Assembly (NCBI GenBank): GCA_902518415.1
Contig: CABYGA010000009.1
Coordinates: forward strand, 1 to 44,691
Origin: an uncultured Pelagibacteraceae bacterium
GTDB taxonomy: Bacteria; Pseudomonadota; Alphaproteobacteria; Pelagibacterales; AG-422-B15
Direction of reading: 5' to 3'
DNA: 44,691 nucleotides
The number at the start of each line of letters is the position of its first letter. The stretch's first letter is position 1. Both the position numbers and the translations under genes were made by a program. Below are positions 39,291 to 44,691 of the stretch, one piece after another. The notes beneath the pieces were generated by a model. That model saw only the letters and a program-made list of their open reading frames with translations. It searched no databases and was not told where the DNA came from.

Positions 39291-40121
39291 TTATTTTTGA
39301 CAGCTACTACAGTAGAATGTCGATCTCTGGGCTATTACTATGCGTATTATGGGCAGCTGACAAGATTTATTTCTACATTTTTGCCCATCACGTCCGTATA
39401 CTTGAAGTTTATTCTGATAATGGCCTAACTTGCCAGAAATCATCGTATGATCATTTATACTTGATCCCCCCATTTGAATTGATTTTTTAAGTACCCTCTT
39501 AATTGAACGCACCAATCGATCGCTTTCAGATAAAGTAAGTTTGCTGCCTATTTTATAAGGACTTATGTTTGATAAAAATAGAGACTCAGATGCATAAATA
39601 TTCCCGACACCTACAACATACTTCTGGTTCATAATTATGGATTTAATTGGTGATGTTTTATTGCTAGCAATTTCATGCAAATATTTGTGATTAAAAGATT
39701 TATCAAGCGGTTCAACGCCTAAATGTTTAAGAAGCCTTTCTTCTAATAGCTTGCTGGTTTCTCTTAATAATATGCAGCCAAACCTTCGCGGATCTATAAA
39801 TTGCAATACTAAATCATTGGAAAAATGTAACTGAAAATGTGTGTGTTTAATCGATTTAATCTCTTTTTTTTTACCGATAATTATTCTTCCGGACATACCG
39901 AGGTGAATAATAAGAGAGTAGTCATTAGATAACCTTAAAATTATGTATTTTGCTCGCCTCTTTACATCTAATAGTGAGCTTTTATTAATTTTATTTTTTA
40001 GGTTTATTGGTACAGGATATCTGAGTTTTTTCACAAATACCTCTGTGTCTTTGATCTTTAATCCAATAAGTTTACTTTTTATCCCATTAACTACAGTTTG
40101 AACTTCAGGCAACTCAGGCAT
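39291..40121 (-). CDS. mutM: Formamidopyrimidine-DNA glycosylase
   Basis: A 276-aa base-excision repair enzyme. The N-terminus MPELPEVQTVVNGI holds the catalytic proline (P2) and E3, and the C-terminal zinc finger reads CRNKSC...CSSC (C-x4-C-x16-C-x2-C). Helix-two-turn-helix sequence NQKYVVGVGNIYASESLF is intact. It removes oxidised purines such as 8-oxoguanine and cuts the backbone. It is divergent from ubiE with 65 bp between starts; rpsT follows after 15 bp. Confidence 0.96.
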   Translation of the reverse strand: MPELPEVQTVVNGIKSKLIGLKIKDTEVFVKKLRYPVPINLKNKINKSSLLDVKRRAKYIILRLSNDYSLIIHLGMSGRIIIGKKKEIKSIKHTHFQLHFSNDLVLQFIDPRRFGCILLRETSKLLEERLLKHLGVEPLDKSFNHKYLHEIASNKTSPIKSIIMNQKYVVGVGNIYASESLFLSNISPYKIGSKLTLSESDRLVRSIKRVLKKSIQMGGSSINDHTMISGKLGHYQNKLQVYGRDGQKCRNKSCQLPIIRIVIAQRSTFYCSSCQK

Positions 40122-40186
40122 ATATTTTTATATATTAATTATTAGTTATAAAATAAAAGATACTTAACTTATCAAATATTTATTAG

Positions 40187-40870
40187 ATGGAAACAAAAGA
40201 AGTCTTTAATTCAGTTGCAAGTAAATACGATATTATGAACGATGTAATGTCTATGGGTGTTCATAGGTATTGGAAAGAATTAATGATTGATTGGCTTTCA
40301 CCTCATGAAGAAATGAAAATAATTGATGTCGCTGGTGGCACAGGAGATATTTCAAGGCGCTTCCTTAAAAGAGTTAATGGAAAAGGTAAGGCTATAGTCT
40401 GTGATCCGAATGAGAATATGGTTGAAGCAGGAAAAAGAATAAAGCAGTATTCAAATGATATCGAGTGGGTAGTCGCACCAGCTGAAGAACTGCCTTTTGA
40501 AGATAATACTTTTGATGCTTACTTAGTTTCTTTTGGTGTTAGAAATTTTAGTGATCTTAAAAAATCCTTGCAGGAAGCGAAAAGAGTTTTGAAACCTGGT
40601 GGTAGATTTCTATGTCTTGAATTTTCTAAGGTTAAAAATGAATCTTTATCTAAGGTATACAACTTATATTCTTCATTAATTCCGATATTTGGAAAAGTTA
40701 TTGTTGGCGATGAAGAGCCTTATAAATATTTAACTAGAACAATTAAAGAATTCCCATCACAAGAAGAGTTTCTAGAAATAATTAAAAGTTCAGATTTTGT
40801 AACAGTTGACTACCGCAATATTTTTAATGGAGTAGTTGCAATGCATTCGGCAGAAAAGAAAGAGTTATGA
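40187..40870 (+). CDS. ubiE: Ubiquinone/menaquinone C-methyltransferase UbiE
   Basis: A 227-aa SAM-dependent methyltransferase. Motif I is IIDVAGGTGDISRRF, then AEELPFEDNTFDAYLVSFGVRN, LKPGGRFLCLEFSK and the closing EPYKYLTRTIKEFPSQ, all UbiE-specific. It methylates the ubiquinone ring intermediate. It is slightly shorter at the N-terminus than E. coli UbiE, starting METKEVFNSVASKYDIMND; relatives have an added segment before this, but no in-frame upstream start is evident. It overlaps ubiB by 4 bp (ATGA). Confidence 0.95.
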   Translation: METKEVFNSVASKYDIMNDVMSMGVHRYWKELMIDWLSPHEEMKIIDVAGGTGDISRRFLKRVNGKGKAIVCDPNENMVEAGKRIKQYSNDIEWVVAPAEELPFEDNTFDAYLVSFGVRNFSDLKKSLQEAKRVLKPGGRFLCLEFSKVKNESLSKVYNLYSSLIPIFGKVIVGDEEPYKYLTRTIKEFPSQEEFLEIIKSSDFVTVDYRNIFNGVVAMHSAEKKEL

Positions 40871-42402
40871 TAAATAATTTTTTTTTTCTATTAAAGATAA
40901 TCAGAATATTTAAAGCACACGACATATTACGACTAATAGGTCAAAATGTGAGATACAGAATTATTTACACAATAATCACTCATCTTTTGTCTATGGGAGT
41001 TTCTAAAAATAAAGAACTAGTGAATGACTCAGACGGAGTTAGGATTGCTAAAGCATTAAATGAGCTAGGCCCCTCTTTTATCAAATTGGGCCAACTAATT
41101 TCAACACGGCCAGACATTGTTGGAAATACTATTGCAGATGACTTGTCTATTTTAAGAGATAATTTACCACCTTTTTCAAAAGATATTGCAATTAAAATTG
41201 TAGAAAGTGAGTTTGGAACAACTATAGATAAGGTATTTACTGATTTTAGCGAACCAATTGCTGCGGCATCTATAGCTCAAGTTCACTTTGCAAAAATAAA
41301 TAATAATGGGGTTGAAACTGAAGTAGCGGTTAAAATACTCAGACCTCAAATTGAAAAAATCATAGAACAAGAAATGTCACGCCTAGAATGGCTGACTTCT
41401 TTCTTGGAGAATTTTAAGGAATTTGAGAGATTAAGGCCTAATTCAATTATAAAAAAAGCAAAAGAAGTGATCAAGTTTGAGCTGGACTTGAGATATGAGG
41501 CAGCAGCTGCATCAGAACTTAGAGAGAATACTCAATTAGACAGGAGTTTTTATGTTCCACTAGTTTATTGGGAAAAAATTACTCAAAAAATACTTACCAT
41601 GGAAAAGATTAATGGTATCCCAGCAGATAAAATCGAAAAACTTAATGAAAATAATTATGATATCAAAAAATCAGCTGAGAATTTAATAGTAAATTTTTTA
41701 AGACAGTCAATCAGAGACGGCTATTTCCATGCAGATCTTCATCAAGGTAATTTATTTTTAAATAAAAATGGAAATTTACTTGCAGTAGACTTTGGAATTA
41801 TGGGAAGGCTTGATAAGAAGAATAGATCTTACCTAGCAGAAATTATTTACGGATTTATAAAGCAAGATTATTATTTGATAGCTAAAATTCATCAAGAAGC
41901 TGGACTAATTGATAAAAGTCAATCTACTGAAGACTTTTCACAAGCTTTGAGGTCAATTGGAGAGCCTATAATTAATCAAAAAGCAAAAAATATTTCTATG
42001 GGCAATGTATTAATTCAACTTTTTGATATAACAGAACAATTTAATATGTTTTTACAACCTCAACTTCTTTTGCTGCAAAAGACTATGATTACTGTTGAGG
42101 GCGTAGCAAGAAAACTGGATCCTGAAATAAATTTCTGGGAAGTTTCTAAACCTGAAATAGAAACTTGGCTTAAAGATGAACTGGGAATAAAAAATAGATT
42201 AAAAGAAACACAGGAAACGCTTCAAAGTATTGCACGTAAAATGCCAGATATTCCTGATTTTATCTCAAGAGCCGATCAAGCTTTTAATATCATCACTGAA
42301 AGCAATTCAGTTGATGCACCCCAAAAGACTAATAGAAAGTACTTAATAATTGGCGGAACGGTCTTAATTTCAAGCTTGGCTTTAATTATATCATTGATAT
42401 AA
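40867..42402 (+). CDS. ubiB: Ubiquinone biosynthesis accessory kinase-like UbiB
   Basis: A 511-aa ABC1/ADCK-family protein. The family-specific motifs are all present: KxGQ in LGPSFIKLGQLISTRPD, the alanine-rich loop AAASIAQVHFA, the FELDLRYEAAAASELREN segment, and the catalytic-type FHADLHQGNLFL and LLAVDFGIMGRL. Two C-terminal hydrophobic stretches (last YLIIGGTVLISSLALIISLI) anchor it in the membrane. UbiB assists ubiquinone synthesis, probably by extracting lipid intermediates with ATP. It is cotranscribed with ubiE (4-bp overlap). Confidence 0.96.
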   Translation: MINNFFFLLKIIRIFKAHDILRLIGQNVRYRIIYTIITHLLSMGVSKNKELVNDSDGVRIAKALNELGPSFIKLGQLISTRPDIVGNTIADDLSILRDNLPPFSKDIAIKIVESEFGTTIDKVFTDFSEPIAAASIAQVHFAKINNNGVETEVAVKILRPQIEKIIEQEMSRLEWLTSFLENFKEFERLRPNSIIKKAKEVIKFELDLRYEAAAASELRENTQLDRSFYVPLVYWEKITQKILTMEKINGIPADKIEKLNENNYDIKKSAENLIVNFLRQSIRDGYFHADLHQGNLFLNKNGNLLAVDFGIMGRLDKKNRSYLAEIIYGFIKQDYYLIAKIHQEAGLIDKSQSTEDFSQALRSIGEPIINQKAKNISMGNVLIQLFDITEQFNMFLQPQLLLLQKTMITVEGVARKLDPEINFWEVSKPEIETWLKDELGIKNRLKETQETLQSIARKMPDIPDFISRADQAFNIITESNSVDAPQKTNRKYLIIGGTVLISSLALIISLI

Positions 42403-42462
42403 AATACTTTTTTATAATTGTATTTTCTTTTCAAGATAAACAATAAAGTATAACTCTACAGA

Positions 42463-43662
42463 ATGAATAAAACAAAAAAGGTACTGTTAATCATTACTGG
42501 TGGTATTGCCGCTTATAAATCGCTTGAAATAATAAGGGGTCTTAAAGCCAATAACATTGATGTTACTTGTATTCTAACAAAATCAGGTTCAGAATTTGTA
42601 ACACCCTTATCCATTGAGAGCTTATCAGAAAATAAGGTTTATACAGATCTATTCAACTTAACTGATGAACATGAAATGGGTCATATACAGCTTTCCAGAC
42701 AAGCTGACGTCATTCTTGTTGCACCTGCAACAGCAAACATTATGTCCAAAATTGCATATGGAAATACAGAAGATTTAGCATCAACTGTTTTGGTGGCTAC
42801 AAATAAACCCATTATTGTTGCACCAGCAATGAATGTAAGAATGTGGCTTAATAATGCAACACAAAGAAATATTCAAACTCTTAGGAATGATGGCATAAAA
42901 TTTGTTGGACCAGAAAATGGTGAAATGGCTTGCGGGGAATATGGTGAAGGCCGAATGAGTGAACCGAGTGAAATTATAAAATATACAATTGATTTTATTA
43001 ATGGTTTAGATTTCAAACCACTTAGAGATTTCTCAGCTCTTGTTACATCTGGGCCAACAAAAGAAATGATTGATCCTGTAAGATTTATTTCTAACGAATC
43101 TTCTGGGAAGCAGGGCTACACAATTGCAGAAAAATTATCATCATTGGGTGCTCATACAACTTTAATCTCTGGACCAACTAAATTATCTGATCCCAATGTT
43201 GATAAAGTTGTTCATGTGTCATCGGCTGACGAAATGATGTTCGAATGCGATAAAGCGTTACCTGTAAATATTGCTATCTGTGCTGCTGCGGTTGCTGATT
43301 ATAAAGTTATGAAACAAAGTGAAACTAAAATTAAGAAAAACGGTTCAAGGTTAGACATCACATTAGAAGAGAATCCAGATATTTTATCTAGATTAAGTAA
43401 ACGTAATGATAAGAGACCAGACCTTGTAGTTGGCTTTGCAGCTGAAACTGAAAAACTAGAGGAAAATTCAAAAATTAAATTAGAAAAAAAGGGCTGTGAT
43501 TGGATTCTCGGCAATAATGTTTCAAACGGACAAGTTATTGGTAAAGATACAAATGAGATTTATTTTATATCTAAATCTGAAACCGAAAACTGGAAACAGA
43601 TGCAAAAAGAGGAAGTTGCTGAAAAATTATCTCGTAAGATAGTTCAGCATCTAAAGAGTTAG
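42463..43662 (+). CDS. coaBC: Coenzyme A biosynthesis bifunctional protein CoaBC
   Basis: A 399-aa protein of two fused enzymes. The N-terminal decarboxylase half has IITGGIAAYKSLEIIRGL, the catalytic H74 in GHIQLSRQADVILVAPATANI, APAMNVRMW and MACGEYGEGRMSEP. The C-terminal synthetase half has LVTSGPTKEMIDPVRFISNESSG and IKKNGSRLDITLEENPDIL. It makes 4'-phosphopantetheine from phosphopantothenate and cysteine. It starts 60 bp after ubiB; dut follows 4 bp after its stop. The order ubiB-coaBC-dut is a common proteobacterial arrangement. Confidence 0.97.
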   Translation: MNKTKKVLLIITGGIAAYKSLEIIRGLKANNIDVTCILTKSGSEFVTPLSIESLSENKVYTDLFNLTDEHEMGHIQLSRQADVILVAPATANIMSKIAYGNTEDLASTVLVATNKPIIVAPAMNVRMWLNNATQRNIQTLRNDGIKFVGPENGEMACGEYGEGRMSEPSEIIKYTIDFINGLDFKPLRDFSALVTSGPTKEMIDPVRFISNESSGKQGYTIAEKLSSLGAHTTLISGPTKLSDPNVDKVVHVSSADEMMFECDKALPVNIAICAAAVADYKVMKQSETKIKKNGSRLDITLEENPDILSRLSKRNDKRPDLVVGFAAETEKLEENSKIKLEKKGCDWILGNNVSNGQVIGKDTNEIYFISKSETENWKQMQKEEVAEKLSRKIVQHLKS

Positions 43663-43666
43663 AAGC

Positions 43667-44122
43667 TTGTCCATTAAAAAAAATTCTATATTCATTAAAA
43701 AAATATCTGATATTGAAAACTTTGAATTACCTAAGTATCAGTCAGAAGAGGCTTCAGGAGTTGATTTATGTGCCTCAATAAAGAGTGATATTACAATAGC
43801 ACCATGGGAAAAAGAAATAATCGCATGTGGAATTTCAGTTTCTATGCCAACAGGTATGGAAGCTCAAGTAAGACCAAGGTCTGGCCTTGCTTTTAAACAC
43901 GGAATAACTGTTTTGAATACACCAGGTACCATTGATAGTGATTACAGAGGAGAAATAAAAGTAATATTAATAAATTTAAGTAAAGAAAAATTTATTGTTC
44001 GTCCTCTAGATAGAATTGCTCAAATGATTTTCTCAAACGTCACTAAAGTAGAATTTAAACAAGTTAACAATTTAGATGACACTACTCGAGGTCAAGGTGG
44101 ATTTGGATCCACTGGTAAATAA
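43667..44122 (+). CDS. dut: dUTP pyrophosphatase
   Basis: A 151-aa trimeric dUTPase with all five motifs: SGVDLCASI, RPRSGLAFKHG, GTIDSDYRGE, RIAQMIF and RGQGGFGSTGK. It hydrolyses dUTP to dUMP, keeping uracil out of DNA. The start is a TTG at 43667, 4 bp past the coaBC stop; no ATG lies upstream of motif 1 in this frame, so the TTG is the best choice. Its stop is 3 bp from the stop of the opposite DUF3501 gene. Coupling with coaBC is likely. Confidence 0.95.
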   Translation: MSIKKNSIFIKKISDIENFELPKYQSEEASGVDLCASIKSDITIAPWEKEIIACGISVSMPTGMEAQVRPRSGLAFKHGITVLNTPGTIDSDYRGEIKVILINLSKEKFIVRPLDRIAQMIFSNVTKVEFKQVNNLDDTTRGQGGFGSTGK

Positions 44123-44125
44123 AAG

Positions 44126-44691
44126 TTACCTAAAGTCTTTTGCCAAGGCCTCTTTCACTTCTTTAGACAGTACAGTACTATGGAGATAGTTATCGTGGTC
44201 TGTACCAATTTCAATTCTGCTGCTTGAGTTTTTAAATTCCTCAATTTGCTTATCACTAAATTTAAAATGAATAAAATGAACAGATGAAGTTTTTCCTGAA
44301 TTATCTGTACGATCTACATCTTCTTCAGGTGTCGCGTATAGTTTTGTCCCATTAATACTTATGAATAGTTTATTTTCAACGTTTCCTAAGGACGATAAAA
44401 CTTTTTTTCTTATATTTGGGTTGTCAATTTCAAACATATAAGTTGCTACAAGTTCTGAGCCTTGTGGTACTAGAGGATTATAAGCCTCTAACTCATCCTT
44501 GAGTTGTTCATCGCCACCCTTTTCTATATAAAGCATCTCTTGAATTTGAGCTTTCATAGTAAAGAAGTTTTCGAAATAAAACGTAGAATGTGGTCCGAGT
44601 TCCACTCTCCTATTTTTTTTCATCTGAACTACCTCTTTTCTTATACTTCTTCTTTCTTTCGCATAAGTGCTATATTCAAGCAGATCAGAGG
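44126..44691 (-). CDS. DUF3501 family protein, 5' end beyond window
   Basis: The ORF track starts at the Met at 44623, but the frame stays open to the window end and reads SDLLEYSTYAKERRSIRKEVVQM before MKKNRRVELGPHSTFYFE. DUF3501 proteins usually begin with such a LLxxEYAxxR segment, so the true start is probably outside the window. The rest carries the family pattern QIQEMLYIEK, ELEAYNPLVPQGSELVATYMFEI and FIHFKFSDKQ. The role is not established; in other genomes it is often beside rubrerythrin and Fe-S (heterodisulfide-reductase-like) genes, which would lie to the right. It converges with dut. Confidence 0.85.
   Translation of the reverse strand, partial: SDLLEYSTYAKERRSIRKEVVQMKKNRRVELGPHSTFYFENFFTMKAQIQEMLYIEKGGDEQLKDELEAYNPLVPQGSELVATYMFEIDNPNIRKKVLSSLGNVENKLFISINGTKLYATPEEDVDRTDNSGKTSSVHFIHFKFSDKQIEEFKNSSSRIEIGTDHDNYLHSTVLSKEVKEALAKDFR

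Overview
The window looks like a piece of a streamlined, AT-rich marine alphaproteobacterial chromosome. The alphaproteobacterial marks are the chvI-chvG pair divergent from pckA with ahcY behind it, a RegB/RegA redox pair, the tsaE-amgK-murU block, a dnaA-dnaN-recF-gyrB cluster next to rpsT and fpg, and ubiE-ubiB-coaBC-dut. G+C is low, roughly a third by eye. Intergenic gaps are very short and convergent genes often overlap at their stop codons. An AEGEAN-169/HIMB59-like lineage would fit, but that is inference. TGA is used as a stop, so the code is standard bacterial.

Left part (1-9037): two tandem ammonium transporter genes, the first cut by the window edge; then a little-studied envelope block. 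That block holds a secreted, cysteine-rich DUF3604 protein followed by a 54-residue membrane protein, with a divergently read parvulin-type PPIase and a HupE/UreJ-type membrane protein. A DUF3429 membrane protein and a lipoprotein alkyl-sulfatase-like metallo-beta-lactamase-fold enzyme face them. This is the best candidate for an undescribed system: a possible extracytoplasmic metalloenzyme with its own folding and metal-handling partners.

Middle (9077-28494): a DMT exporter and a TauD/TfdA-type dioxygenase with an unusual residue at the distal iron-ligand position; a nine-gene minus-strand run (chvI, chvG, ahcY, tsaE, amgK, murU, a DsbA-like gene, hspQ, yciB) in which the hprK-EIIA-HPr genes usual between chvG and ahcY are missing; pckA; a minus-strand unit of a 58-residue zinc-finger protein, polA, a nucleotidyltransferase-cupin fusion and an MFS carrier; an ABC ATPase without a permease; and a large RND/MMPL exporter.

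Right part (28705-44691): a ferritin-like di-iron protein with a near-perfect 24-bp palindrome just upstream, regB-regA, a YgjP-like metallopeptidase, the replication cluster gyrB-recF-dnaN-dnaA, a 324-bp gap that is the best local oriC candidate, rpsT, fpg, then ubiE-ubiB-coaBC-dut on the plus strand. Gene orientation flips away from the rpsT/fpg region, as expected near an origin. A DUF3501 gene runs off the right edge; its listed start is an internal Met. No tRNA, rRNA, CRISPR array, insertion sequence or prophage gene was seen.
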